NCBI RefSeq assembly: GCF_004795105.1
Contig: NZ_SSBL01000012.1
Coordinates: 119,053-183,052 of the forward strand
Direction: 5' to 3'
DNA length: 64,000 nt
Origin: Streptomyces sp. A0642
Lineage (GTDB): Bacteria; Actinomycetota; Actinomycetes; Streptomycetales; Streptomycetaceae
Part shown: positions 52,545 to 61,111 of the stretch, piece after piece
How the letters are laid out: the number at the start of each line of letters is the position of its first letter
Position numbering within the stretch: position 1 is the first letter of the stretch
Made by a program: the position numbers and the translations under genes
Notes under the pieces: model-generated
The model's database searches: none
Seen by the model: the letters and a program-made list of their open reading frames with translations, nothing else
Told to the model about the DNA's origin: nothing

Positions 52545-53603
52545 TCAGTCCTCCGAGGGATCGCCCGGAGGGTCCTCCGAAGGGTCCTGAGGCGGCTCCT
52601 GCGGTCCGCCGCTCGCGGAACCGCCGGCCGGCGGGGAGCTCTTCCCGGGGCCGGTCTCGGGCCTGGGCGGCTTCGGCGGCCTGCTCCGGCCGCTCGACGG
52701 GTCCCGCAGATACGGGCCCTCACCGCTCTCCGTGGCATGCCCGCCCGTGGCCTGGCCCGGTCCGGGATCCCGGCGGCGCAGATAGCGCTCGAACTCCCGG
52801 GCGATGGCCTCGCCGCTGGCCTCGGGAAGCTCCGCGGTGTCCCGGGCCTCCTCCAGCGTCTGCACGTACTCCGCCACCTCGCTGTCCTCGGCGGCGAGCT
52901 GGTCGACCCCGACCTGCCAGGCGCGGGCGTCCTCGGGCAGTTCACCCAGCGGGATGCGCAGCCCGAGAAGGTCCTCCAGGCGGTTCAGCAGCGCCAGGGT
53001 GGCCTTCGGGTTGGGCGGCTGCGAGACGTAGTGCGGCACGGCCGCCCACAGGCTCACCGCGGGCACACCCGCGTGCGTGCACGCTTCCTGGAGGATGCCG
53101 ACGATGCCGGTCGGCCCCTCGTACTTGGTCTCTTCCAGGTCCATGGTGCGTGCCAGATCCGGATCCGAGGTGACTCCGCTGACCGGCACCGGCCGGGTGT
53201 GCGGGGTGTCGCCGAGCAGCGCGCCGAGCACCACCACCATCTCGACGCCCAGTTCGTGGGCGAAGCCCAGGATCTCGTTGCAGAACGAGCGCCAGCGCAT
53301 CGACGGCTCGATGCCCCGGACCAGGACGAGATCGCGTGGCTTGTCGCCGCGGATGCGGACCACGGAGAGCCGGGTCGTCGGCCAGGTGATCTTGCGCACC
53401 CCGCCGTCCAGCCAGACCGTGGGGCGGTTGACCTGGAAGTCGTAGTAGTCCTCGGCGTCCAGCGCCGCGAACACCTCGCCCTTCCATTCCCGGTCCAGGT
53501 GCGCGACCGCCGTGGAGGCGGCGTCACCTGCGTCGTTCCACCCCTCGAACGCGGCCACCATGACCGGGTCGATCAGCTCGGGAACCCCCTCGAGCTCGAT
53601 CAC
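52545..53603 (-). CDS. parJ: PAC2-family protein, ParJ homologue
   Basis: This 352-residue protein has a PAC2 (proteasome-assembly-chaperone-like) domain over residues 1-270: VMVAAFEGWNDAGDAAS, VLVRGIEPSMRWRSFCNEI, VVVLGALLGDTPHTRPVPV and YEGPTGIVGILQEAC. A Pro/Gly/Ser-rich disordered tail of about 75 residues follows. In S. coelicolor the gene next to mshC, SCO1662, encodes ParJ, which binds ParA and limits its polymerisation during sporulation septation. Position and family support the same identity. GGAAGGAGG lies 5 bases before the GTG. Confidence 0.88.
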   Translation of the reverse strand: MIELEGVPELIDPVMVAAFEGWNDAGDAASTAVAHLDREWKGEVFAALDAEDYYDFQVNRPTVWLDGGVRKITWPTTRLSVVRIRGDKPRDLVLVRGIEPSMRWRSFCNEILGFAHELGVEMVVVLGALLGDTPHTRPVPVSGVTSDPDLARTMDLEETKYEGPTGIVGILQEACTHAGVPAVSLWAAVPHYVSQPPNPKATLALLNRLEDLLGLRIPLGELPEDARAWQVGVDQLAAEDSEVAEYVQTLEEARDTAELPEASGEAIAREFERYLRRRDPGPGQATGGHATESGEGPYLRDPSSGRSRPPKPPRPETGPGKSSPPAGGSASGGPQEPPQDPSEDPPGDPSED

Positions 53604-53727
53604 CCAGGCCTCCTTCCGAAGTTCCTTGCGTACGGAACAACCTTAAGGGTTCCCGTCACTCCCGCCGCAGCCCTTGCGCACGGTGGGGTCGAACCGGCCG
53701 AGGGGATGCAGCGCCGTCCGAAGCCGG

Positions 53728-53838
53728 ACATCGGACCGGTCATACATCCGAGCTGTGAGGGTCCAGTTTCCGGTCAGCGCTGGACGTTGGCGGCTTCAGG
53801 GCGCTATACATCGGATGACCAGAGCAGAGGTCCGATGT
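53728..53838. promoter_or_regulatory. Four ACATCSGA boxes upstream of L-fuconate dehydratase
   Basis: ACATCGGA (53728), ACATCCGA (53744), ACATCGGA (53808) and inverted TCCGATGT (53831) cluster in the 130 bases before the fuconate dehydratase start. The same box occurs upstream of the divergent-operon regulator at 56752. Together they suggest operators for that FCD-type regulator. Confidence 0.6.
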
Positions 53839-53858
53839 TATTTCCCCTGGGGGCGCAC

Positions 53859-55193
53859 ATGAGTCAGACCGTCACGGACTTCGAGGTCCACGACATCCGT
53901 TTTCCGACCTCGGAACAACTGGACGGCTCGGACGCCATGAACCCCGATCCCGACTACTCGGCCGCCTACGTCGTGCTGCGGACCGAGGGCGGAGAGGGTG
54001 CCGGCGGCATGGAGGGGCATGGCTTCTGTTTCACCATCGGGCGGGGCAACGAGGTGATGGCGGCCGCGATCGAGGCGCTGCGGCCCCATCTGATCGGGCG
54101 TCCGGCGCCCCGCACCGCGGCCGGCCTCGGCGCGCTGTACCGCGACCTCACCCACGATTCGCAACTGCGCTGGCTGGGCCCCGAGAAGGGCGTGATGCAC
54201 ATGGCGGCCGGCGCGGTCGTCAACGCCGCCTGGGACCTGGCGGCCAGGTACGCGGGCCGACCCGTCTGGGAGTTCCTGGCCGGGATGACGCCGGAGGAGC
54301 TCGTCTCCCTCGTCGACTTCCGGTACCTCACCGACGCCCTCACCCCCGAGGAGGCGCTCGCGATCCTGCGCGCCGCCGAGCCCGGCCGGGCCGCACGCGC
54401 GGAGCGGCTGCGCACCGAGGGGTACCCGGCCTACACCACCTCGCCCGGCTGGCTCGGCTACTCCGACGACAAACTGGTCCGGCTGGCGAAGGAGGCCGTC
54501 GCCGACGGCTTCACCCAGATCAAGCTGAAGGTCGGGGGCGACGTCGGCGACGACGTCCGCAGGCTCGCGCTGGCCCGGGCCGCCGTCGGCTCCGAGGTGC
54601 GGATCGCCGTCGACGCCAACCAGCGCTGGGACGTCGCCGGTGCGGTGGAGTGGATGACCGCGCTGGCGCCGTACGACCCGCACTGGATCGAGGAGCCCAC
54701 CAGCCCCGACGACATCCTCGGCCACGCGGCCGTGCGCGCCGCCCAGCCGGTCAAGGTCGCCACCGGCGAGCACGTCGCCAACCGCGTCGTGTTCAAGCAG
54801 CTGCTCCAGGCGGGAGCCGTCGACTTCGTCCAGATCGACGCGGCACGCGTCGCCGGAGTCAACGAGAACCTGGCGATCCTGCTGCTCGCCGCCAAGTTCG
54901 GCGTGCCCGTCTGCCCGCACGCGGGCGGCGTCGGACTGTGCGAGCTGGTCCAGCACCTCTCGATGTTCGACTACGTGGCCGTGTCGGGTACGTGGGAGGA
55001 CCGGGTGATCGAGTACGTCGACCACCTCCACGAACACTTCGTGGACCCCGCCGTGATCGAGGCCGGGCGCTACGCCGCCCCGGCGGCGCCGGGCTTCTCC
55101 GCCCGGATGCGTCCCGAATCGATCGCCGCACACCGCTATCCGGAGGGCCCCGTATGGCAGGCCCGCCGCACCGACGAGGAGGACGGCCGATGA
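53859..55193 (+). CDS. L-fuconate dehydratase (enolase superfamily)
   Basis: This 444-residue protein matches the fuconate dehydratase/ENOSF1 group: FPTSEQLDGSDAMNPDPDYS, GHGFCFTIGRGNEV, catalytic KxK in FTQIKLKVGGD, metal-site AVDANQRWD, WIEEPTSPDD and VATGEHVAN, and CPHAGGVGLCELVQHLSMFD. It dehydrates L-fuconate to 2-keto-3-deoxy-L-fuconate. The ATG at 53859 is used; an in-frame ATG eight codons upstream would include a TTA leucine codon, the bldA-dependent type. The next gene starts within its stop (ATGA). Confidence 0.88.
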   Translation: MSQTVTDFEVHDIRFPTSEQLDGSDAMNPDPDYSAAYVVLRTEGGEGAGGMEGHGFCFTIGRGNEVMAAAIEALRPHLIGRPAPRTAAGLGALYRDLTHDSQLRWLGPEKGVMHMAAGAVVNAAWDLAARYAGRPVWEFLAGMTPEELVSLVDFRYLTDALTPEEALAILRAAEPGRAARAERLRTEGYPAYTTSPGWLGYSDDKLVRLAKEAVADGFTQIKLKVGGDVGDDVRRLALARAAVGSEVRIAVDANQRWDVAGAVEWMTALAPYDPHWIEEPTSPDDILGHAAVRAAQPVKVATGEHVANRVVFKQLLQAGAVDFVQIDAARVAGVNENLAILLLAAKFGVPVCPHAGGVGLCELVQHLSMFDYVAVSGTWEDRVIEYVDHLHEHFVDPAVIEAGRYAAPAAPGFSARMRPESIAAHRYPEGPVWQARRTDEEDGR

Positions 55194-55969
55194 CCGGCAC
55201 ACGCGACTTCGAGGGAATGAACGCCCTGGTGACGGGCGGAGCCTCCGGCATCGGGGCCGCCGTCGCGAACCAGTTGGCCGGACGCGGGGCGCGCGTCGCG
55301 ATCCTCGACCGGGAGACCGCGGGCGCCCCCGAGGGCGTCCTCGCCCTGGAGGCGGACGTCACGGACGACGACGCCGTCCGCGAGGCCGTCGACCGGGCGG
55401 CCGCCGAACTGGGCTCCCTGCACACGCTGGTGTCCAACGCGGGCATCGGCGCCATCGGCACCGTCGAGGACAACGACGACGACGAATGGGCCCGGGTCCT
55501 GGACATCAACGTCCTGGGCATGGTCCGCACCGCCCGGTACGCGCTGCCGCACCTGCGCAGAGCCGCGGCCGACCGCCCCGGCGCCGTGTCGGTCACCCAC
55601 ACCTGCTCGATCGCCGCGACCGCGGGGCTGCCCCAACGGGCCCTGTACAGCGCGAGCAAGGGCGCCGTCCTGTCCCTGACGCTGGCCATGGCCGCCGACC
55701 ACGTCCGCGAGGGCATCCGCGTCAACTGCGTCAACCCCGGGACGGCGGACACCCCGTGGATCGGCCGGCTGCTCGGCCTGGCCGACGACCCGGCCGCCGA
55801 ACGCGCGGCCCTCAACGCCCGCCAGCCCCTGGGCCGGCTCGTCTCGGCCGACGAGGTGGCCGCCGCCATCCTCTACCTCGCGAGCCCCGCCGCGGCCTCC
55901 GTCACGGGCACGGCACTGGCCGTCGACGGGGGAATGCAGGGGCTGCGGCTGCGCCCCGCCGGCAGCTGA
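55190..55969 (+). CDS. SDR-family oxidoreductase of the fuconate operon
   Basis: This 259-residue short-chain dehydrogenase has the cofactor motif ALVTGGASGIGAAV, NAG at LVSNAGIGAIG, and catalytic Ser/Tyr/Lys in CSIAATAGLPQRALYSASKGAV. An acidic residue after strand two (AILDRE) favours NAD. Translationally coupled to fuconate dehydratase, it could be the L-fucose dehydrogenase or the 2-keto-3-deoxy-fuconate dehydrogenase of the oxidative fucose pathway. Other pathway genes (lactonase, mutarotase, transporter) are not beside it. Confidence 0.87.
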   Translation: MTGTRDFEGMNALVTGGASGIGAAVANQLAGRGARVAILDRETAGAPEGVLALEADVTDDDAVREAVDRAAAELGSLHTLVSNAGIGAIGTVEDNDDDEWARVLDINVLGMVRTARYALPHLRRAAADRPGAVSVTHTCSIAATAGLPQRALYSASKGAVLSLTLAMAADHVREGIRVNCVNPGTADTPWIGRLLGLADDPAAERAALNARQPLGRLVSADEVAAAILYLASPAAASVTGTALAVDGGMQGLRLRPAGS

Positions 55970-55985
55970 CCCCACGGCGGGAACC

Positions 55986-56024
55986 CGGACGCCGGACGGG
56001 CCGGGTGTGCCCCTCCGGCGTCCG
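55986..56024. terminator. Terminator between SDR and FCD regulator genes
   Basis: CGGACGCCGGA pairs perfectly with its complement over a 17-base loop in the gap between convergent stop codons. Confidence 0.65.
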
Positions 56025-56066
56025 AGGACGGGTCCGGGGCGTCGCCCCGGGCCGCCCGGCCGCGGC

Positions 56067-56738
56067 CTACAGCGTCGACCGCAGCCACTGCTCCACGCTC
56101 GCCACGTGCACCGTCGCCCAGGCCCGTGCGGCCTCCGCGTCCCGGTCCCGCAGCGCCGAGACGATCGCCCGGTGCTCGTGGAGCGTGCGGCTCACCGCGT
56201 CCTCCTGGGTCAGACCGCGCCAGACCCGCGCCCGGGTCGTCGGACCCGAAAGGCCGTCGAGCAGCGAGCAGAGCACCGAGTTGCCGGACGACTGCACGAT
56301 GCCGCGGTGGAACTCCAGATCGCAGGCCACCAGCTCCTCGACCGAGGGGTGCTCGCCCAGAGCGTCCAGCTGGGCGCTCAGCACGGCCAGTTGCTCCTCG
56401 CTGATCCGGCTCGCCGCCATCGCGGTCGCCGCGGGCTCCAGGATCCGGCGGACCGCCAGGAACTCCAGCACCGTGTCGTCGCGGTGGAAGTCCACCACGA
56501 AGCTCAGCGCCTCCAGCAGCAACTGGGGATCGAGACTGGTGACATACGTGCCGTCGCCCTGACGCACATCGAGAATGCGGATCAGCGACAGGGCGCGCAC
56601 CGCCTCCCGCAGCGAGTTGCGGGACAGGCCGAGCTCCGCGGCGAGTTCGCTCTCCTTGGGGAGACGATCGCCGGGCCGTAGCGCACCCGAGACGATCATT
56701 CCCTTGATCTTCTCGATGGCCTCGTCAGTGACAGCCAT
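56067..56738 (-). CDS. GntR-family (FCD) regulator of the fuconate operon
   Basis: This 223-residue protein has an N-terminal winged helix (LRPGDRLPKESELAAELGLS and RNSLREAVRALSLI) and an FCD ligand domain (EELVACDLEFHRGIVQSSGN with metal-type Asp/His). It is convergent with the SDR gene, and the ACATCSGA box precedes both its own start and the dehydratase. It probably represses both in the absence of a sugar acid. GGAGG lies 6 bases before the ATG. Confidence 0.88.
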   Translation of the reverse strand: MAVTDEAIEKIKGMIVSGALRPGDRLPKESELAAELGLSRNSLREAVRALSLIRILDVRQGDGTYVTSLDPQLLLEALSFVVDFHRDDTVLEFLAVRRILEPAATAMAASRISEEQLAVLSAQLDALGEHPSVEELVACDLEFHRGIVQSSGNSVLCSLLDGLSGPTTRARVWRGLTQEDAVSRTLHEHRAIVSALRDRDAEAARAWATVHVASVEQWLRSTL

Positions 56739-56751
56739 GGGCGACCTCCAG

Positions 56752-56762
56752 ACATCCGATGT
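56752..56762. promoter_or_regulatory. ACATCCGATGT box upstream of the FCD regulator
   Basis: ACATCCGATGT is two overlapping inverted copies of the ACATCSGA box found upstream of the fuconate dehydratase, 13 bases before the regulator start. This suggests autoregulation. Confidence 0.6.
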
Positions 56763-56828
56763 ATCGGACCATTATGCGTCCCCTCGGAGGGACGGTGCGC
56801 CCATCGGAGCAACCCGGCAGACACGGAA

Positions 56829-56860
56829 GAGGGGGCGGCGTCCATGGACGCCGCCCCCTC
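56829..56860. terminator. 32-bp perfect palindrome after glpD
   Basis: A 16-bp arm beginning GAGGGGGCGGCG is followed at once by its exact complement. It starts 9 bases beyond the glpD stop on the minus strand and should terminate the glycerol operon. Confidence 0.82.
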
Positions 56861-56869
56861 CCCGATGGC

Positions 56870-58483
56870 TCAGCTCCTGCGGTCGCCCAGCACCGACTCG
56901 ACGCCGGCCCGGATCTCGTCCGTCGCCAGGCCCCGGATCGTCAGCGTCGTCCGGCGCCGCAGCACGTCGTCCGCGGTCTCGGCCCACTCGTGGTCACGCG
57001 CGTAGGCGACCTGTGCCCAGATCTCCGGCGCGTCGGGGTGGATGCGCTCGGCGAGCGCCGGGTTCTCGTTGGCCAGCCGGGCGATGTCGAAGGACAGCGA
57101 ACCGTAGTGCGTGGCCAGGTGCCGCGCCGTGTCGGCCGACATCCGCGGACCGGGCGTACCGCCGTCGACGAGCAGCCGGTGCGCGACCGCGTTCGGGTTG
57201 GCGATACCCGGCAGCGGGAGCTTCCTCGGCAGCCGGGCCATCGGCTCCATGTCCTCGGCCAGGGGGTGCCCCGGCAGCGCGGCCAGCTTGTTCATCACCG
57301 TACGGCCGATGTGGCGGAACGTGGTCCACTTGCCGCCCGCGACGGACAGCATCCCGCCCCGTCCCTCGGTCACGACCGTCTCGCGCTTGGCCTTGGACGT
57401 GTCACCGGGACCGCCGGGCAGCACCCGCAGCCCCGCGAAGGAGTACGTGATCAGATCGCGCGACAGCTGCTGGTCCCGGATCGAGAACGCCGCCTCGTCC
57501 AGGATCTGCGCGGTGTCCTTCTCGGTCACCGCGACGTCCGCCGGATCGCCCTCGTACTCCTCGTCGGTCGTACCGAGCAGCAGCATGTCCTCCCACGGCA
57601 GGGCGAACGTGATGCGGTACTTGTCGATGGGCGTGGCCAGCGCGGCCTTCCACGGGCGGGTGCGCTTGAGCACCAGGTGCGCGCCCTTGGACAGGCGTAT
57701 CGAGGGCGCCGCGTCCGGGTCCTCCATCTTCCGCAGGTGGTCGACCCACGGACCGGTGGCGTTCAGCACCAGCCGGGCGGTGACGCCGAACTCCGTGCCG
57801 TCCTGACGGTCCTGGAGGTCCGCGCCCGTCACCCGGCCCTTGGTGAACCGCAGACCGGTCACCGCCGCGTGGTTGAGGACGGTCGCCCCCGCGTCGACGG
57901 CCGCGCGGACCGTCATCAGCGCCATCCGCGCGTCGTTCATCTGGTCGTCGCCGTACACCGCGACGGCCTTCAGGTTGTCCGTACGCAGCTCCGGCACATC
58001 GCGCCGCGCCTTCGCCGGGCTGATCACGTGCCCGACGCCGTCGCCGAAGGCGGACAGCGCCGAGTAGGCGAACACGCCCGCGCCGAGCTTCGCCGCGCCG
58101 TGCGGCCCGCCCTTGTACACGGGGAGGTAGAAGGTGAGCGGATTGGCCAGGTGGGGGGCCACCTGACGCGATACCGCACGGCGCTCGAAGTGGTTCTCCG
58201 CGACCAGCTTCACCGCGCCGGTCTGCAGGTAGCGCAGACCGCCGTGGAGCAGCTTGGAGGAGGCGGAGGAGGTGGCGCCGGCGAAGTCGCCGGCGTCCAC
58301 CAGAGCCACCCGCAGCCCGGACTGCGCGGCGTGCCAGGCAGTGGAGATGCCCAGAATGCCGCCACCGATCACCAGGAGGTCGTACGTCGCCTTGGAGAGC
58401 TGCTCCCGAGTCTCGGCACGGCTCGGAAGGGAGCCGGAGGCCGGATGCGTCCCGAGGGCGGGGACGCTCTGCAGGGTGGTCAT
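56870..58483 (-). CDS. glpD: Glycerol-3-phosphate dehydrogenase (FAD)
   Basis: This 537-residue protein has the FAD fold YDLLVIGGGILGISTAWHAA, then SSASSKLLHGGLRYLQTG, LVLNATGPWVDHLRK, FALPWEDMLLLGTTDEEYEG and GGMLSVAGGKWTTFRHIG, all standard for GlpD, plus the C-terminal helical domain. It oxidises glycerol-3-phosphate to dihydroxyacetone phosphate at the membrane, passing electrons to quinone. GAGGAG precedes the ATG by 8 bases and overlaps the glpK stop. It is last in the glpF-glpK-glpD operon. Confidence 0.96.
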   Translation of the reverse strand: MTTLQSVPALGTHPASGSLPSRAETREQLSKATYDLLVIGGGILGISTAWHAAQSGLRVALVDAGDFAGATSSASSKLLHGGLRYLQTGAVKLVAENHFERRAVSRQVAPHLANPLTFYLPVYKGGPHGAAKLGAGVFAYSALSAFGDGVGHVISPAKARRDVPELRTDNLKAVAVYGDDQMNDARMALMTVRAAVDAGATVLNHAAVTGLRFTKGRVTGADLQDRQDGTEFGVTARLVLNATGPWVDHLRKMEDPDAAPSIRLSKGAHLVLKRTRPWKAALATPIDKYRITFALPWEDMLLLGTTDEEYEGDPADVAVTEKDTAQILDEAAFSIRDQQLSRDLITYSFAGLRVLPGGPGDTSKAKRETVVTEGRGGMLSVAGGKWTTFRHIGRTVMNKLAALPGHPLAEDMEPMARLPRKLPLPGIANPNAVAHRLLVDGGTPGPRMSADTARHLATHYGSLSFDIARLANENPALAERIHPDAPEIWAQVAYARDHEWAETADDVLRRRTTLTIRGLATDEIRAGVESVLGDRRS

Positions 58484-58488
58484 GTTGT

Positions 58489-60030
58489 CTACTCCTCGTC
58501 GTCCAGCCAGCCCATGGTCCGTTCCACGGCCTTGAGCCAGCTCTTGTACTCGCGGGCGCGGGTGTCCGCGTCCATGCGGGGGGTCCACTCGGCGGCCCGG
58601 CGCCAGTTGGCGCGCAGCGCGTCGGTGTCCGGCCAGAAGCCGACGGCCAGGCCGGCGGCGTAGGCGGCGCCGAGGCAGGTGGTCTCGGCGACCATCGGGC
58701 GCACCACGGGTGCGTCCAGGAAGTCGGCGAGCGTCTGCATCAGCAGGTTGTTGGAGGTCATTCCGCCGTCGACCTTGAGCGCGGTCAGCTCGACGCCGGA
58801 GTCCTTGGTCATGGCGTCGCTGATCTCGCGGGTCTGCCAGGCGGTGGCCTCGAGCACGGCACGGGCGATGTGCGCCTTGGTGACGTAGCGGGTGAGGCCC
58901 GCGATGACGCCGCGGGCGTCGGGGCGCCAGTACGGGGCGAAGAGGCCCGAGAAGGCCGGCACGAAGTACGCGCCGCCGTTGTCCTCGACCGACGAGGCCA
59001 GGGTCTCGATCTCGGCGGCGGACTGGATCAGGCCCATCTGGTCGCGCATCCACTGCACCAGCGAACCGGTGACGGCGATCGAGCCCTCCAGGGCGTAGAC
59101 CGCCTTCTGGTCGCCGATCCGGTAGCCGACCGTGGTCAGCAGCCCGTTGTAGGAGTTGACGGGCGTCTCGCCGGTGTTCATCAGCATGAAGGTGCCGGTG
59201 CCGTACGTGGACTTGGCCTCGCCCTCGGCGAAACACGTCTGGCCGAACAGCGCGGCCTGCTGGTCGCCGAGCGCCGAGGCGACCGGCACGCCGTCGAGCA
59301 CGCCGCCCTTGGCGTTGCCGTACACCTCCGCCGAGGACCGGATCTCGGGCAGCAGGGCCGCCGGGATCTGCATGGAGGAGAGGATCTTCTCGTCCCACGT
59401 CATGGAGTGCAGGTTCATCAGGAGGGTGCGCGAGGCGTTGGTGACGTCGGTGACGTGGACGCCGCCGTCGGTGCCGCCGGTCAGGTTCCAGATGACCCAG
59501 GAGTCCATGGTGCCGAAGAGGATGTCGCCGCGCTCGGCGCGCTCGCGCAGGCCCTCGACGTTGTCGAGCAGCCAGCGGACCTTGGGGCCGGCGAAGTACG
59601 AGGCGAGCGGCAGCCCGGTCTCGCGGCGGAACCGGTCCTGCCCCACGTTGCGGCCGAGCTCCTTGCAGAGCGCGTCGGTGCGGGTGTCCTGCCAGACGAG
59701 GGCGTTGTGGACGGGCTCACCGGTGTGCTTGTCCCAGAGCAGCGTGGTCTCGCGCTGGTTGGTGATGCCGATGGCCTTCACGTCGGCGGCGGTGATGCCG
59801 GCCTTGACGATGGCGCCCGCCACGACCTCCTGGACGTTCTCCCAGATCTCGGTCGCGTTGTGCTCGACCCAGCCCGGCTTGGGGAAGATCTGCTCGTGCT
59901 CCTTCTGGTCGACGGAGACGATCCGGCCGTCCTTGTCGAAGACGATGCAGCGGCTGGAGGTGGTGCCCTGGTCGATGGCCGCGATGAACGGCCCGGTGCC
60001 GTGGGTGCCGGTGGTGTGTGCGTCGGTCAC
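58489..60030 (-). CDS. glpK: Glycerol kinase
   Basis: This 513-residue FGGY kinase has FIAAIDQGTTSSRCIVFDKDG, GWVEHNATEIWENV, GITNQRETTLLWDK, TYGTGTFMLMNTGE and ALKVDGGMTSNNLLMQ. It phosphorylates glycerol to glycerol-3-phosphate. The GTG at 60030 has GGGAG 6 bases upstream. A longer form from a GTG at 60090, overlapping the glpF stop, is possible but its extra residues are atypical. Confidence 0.96.
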   Translation of the reverse strand: MTDAHTTGTHGTGPFIAAIDQGTTSSRCIVFDKDGRIVSVDQKEHEQIFPKPGWVEHNATEIWENVQEVVAGAIVKAGITAADVKAIGITNQRETTLLWDKHTGEPVHNALVWQDTRTDALCKELGRNVGQDRFRRETGLPLASYFAGPKVRWLLDNVEGLRERAERGDILFGTMDSWVIWNLTGGTDGGVHVTDVTNASRTLLMNLHSMTWDEKILSSMQIPAALLPEIRSSAEVYGNAKGGVLDGVPVASALGDQQAALFGQTCFAEGEAKSTYGTGTFMLMNTGETPVNSYNGLLTTVGYRIGDQKAVYALEGSIAVTGSLVQWMRDQMGLIQSAAEIETLASSVEDNGGAYFVPAFSGLFAPYWRPDARGVIAGLTRYVTKAHIARAVLEATAWQTREISDAMTKDSGVELTALKVDGGMTSNNLLMQTLADFLDAPVVRPMVAETTCLGAAYAAGLAVGFWPDTDALRANWRRAAEWTPRMDADTRAREYKSWLKAVERTMGWLDDEE

Positions 60031-60086
60031 GGTGTGCTCCCGGAAGTCTGTGTGGTCGTGGGGGTGACGGCTGCGGGCTCGGTCGC

Positions 60087-60878
60087 TCACGCGAACGCGA
60101 GGTTGTAGAGCCCGCCGGCGATCGCGCCGCCGATGAGCGGTCCGACGACGGGGATCCAGGCGTAACCCCAGTCGGATCCGCCCTTGTTCGGCAGCGGAAG
60201 CAGCGCGTGCACGATACGCGGACCGAGATCGCGAACCGGGTTGATCGCGTAGCCCGTCGGGCCGCCGAGCGAGAGACCGATGGAGACGACCACCAGGGAG
60301 GTGATCAGTGCGCCGAGCGTGCCGAGGCCGTTGCCGCCGTCGTTGAGGCCCTGGGTGAGGATCGCCAGGACCAGCACGACCGTGGCGATGACCTCGGTGA
60401 CGACGTTCTGGACGGCGTTGCGGATCTCGGGACCCGTGGAGAAGACGCCGAGCACCGGTCCGGCCTGGGGGGCGGCGGCCTTGTCGACCAGGCCCTCCTC
60501 ACCCGTATGGCTGCTCAGGACCTCCGGATCGGTGAGATGCGCCCGGAACTGTCCGTAGTAGGCCAGCCAGACCAGCGCCGCGCCGAGCATCGCACCGAAC
60601 AGCTGGGAGCCGAGGTAGAGCGGTACGTCGCTCCACTTGGTTCCGCCCTCGATCGCGAGACCGATGGTGACGGCCGGGTTGAGATGCGCTCCGGACACGC
60701 CGCCGGCCAGGTACGCGGCGGTCAGCACCGCGAAGCCCCACCCGAAGGTGATGGCGAGCCAGCCGGCGTTCTGTGCCTTCGAGTGCTTGAGCGTGACGGC
60801 GGCACAGACACCGACGCCGAGCAGGATGAGTACGGCGGTACCGATGGTCTCGCCGATGAAGATGTCGGAGCTGGACAC
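60087..60878 (-). CDS. glpF: Glycerol facilitator (aquaglyceroporin)
   Basis: This 263-residue MIP-family channel has six membrane helices and two half-helices. The first NPA is in SGAHLNPAVTIGLAI. The second reads INPVRDLGPR, with valine where most family members have alanine. The aquaglyceroporin aspartate after the second arginine motif is present. The GTG at 60878 has AAAGGAG 6 bases upstream. It is first in the glycerol operon; a GylR-type box lies about 130 bases upstream. Confidence 0.94.
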   Translation of the reverse strand: MSSSDIFIGETIGTAVLILLGVGVCAAVTLKHSKAQNAGWLAITFGWGFAVLTAAYLAGGVSGAHLNPAVTIGLAIEGGTKWSDVPLYLGSQLFGAMLGAALVWLAYYGQFRAHLTDPEVLSSHTGEEGLVDKAAAPQAGPVLGVFSTGPEIRNAVQNVVTEVIATVVLVLAILTQGLNDGGNGLGTLGALITSLVVVSIGLSLGGPTGYAINPVRDLGPRIVHALLPLPNKGGSDWGYAWIPVVGPLIGGAIAGGLYNLAFA

Positions 60879-61004
60879 CCGCGACTCCTTTGTCCTTCGT
60901 CCAGGGAAGCCGAACCCCGGGTCCCTCCGGTGGTCCGCGCCCTCAGGTGAGGGCGTTGCCGGCCCTTGCACTGTCACACACCCTAACGCGTATTTCCGTT
61001 AGGC

Positions 61005-61019
61005 GTTCGACAATGCCGA
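61005..61019. promoter_or_regulatory. GylR box upstream of glpF
   Basis: GTTCGACAATGCCGA matches 14 of 15 bases of a box upstream of gylR (61898). It lies in the promoter region of the glycerol operon and is the likely GylR repressor site. Confidence 0.65.
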
Positions 61020-61111
61020 CCGATGAACGGCAGTGTTTCTCCCCGGTGAATGAGGCGTCAAGGGTTGTGTGTTCTATAACTCGATCGTTACCCAGGGGTC
61101 CCGCGGAGAAC

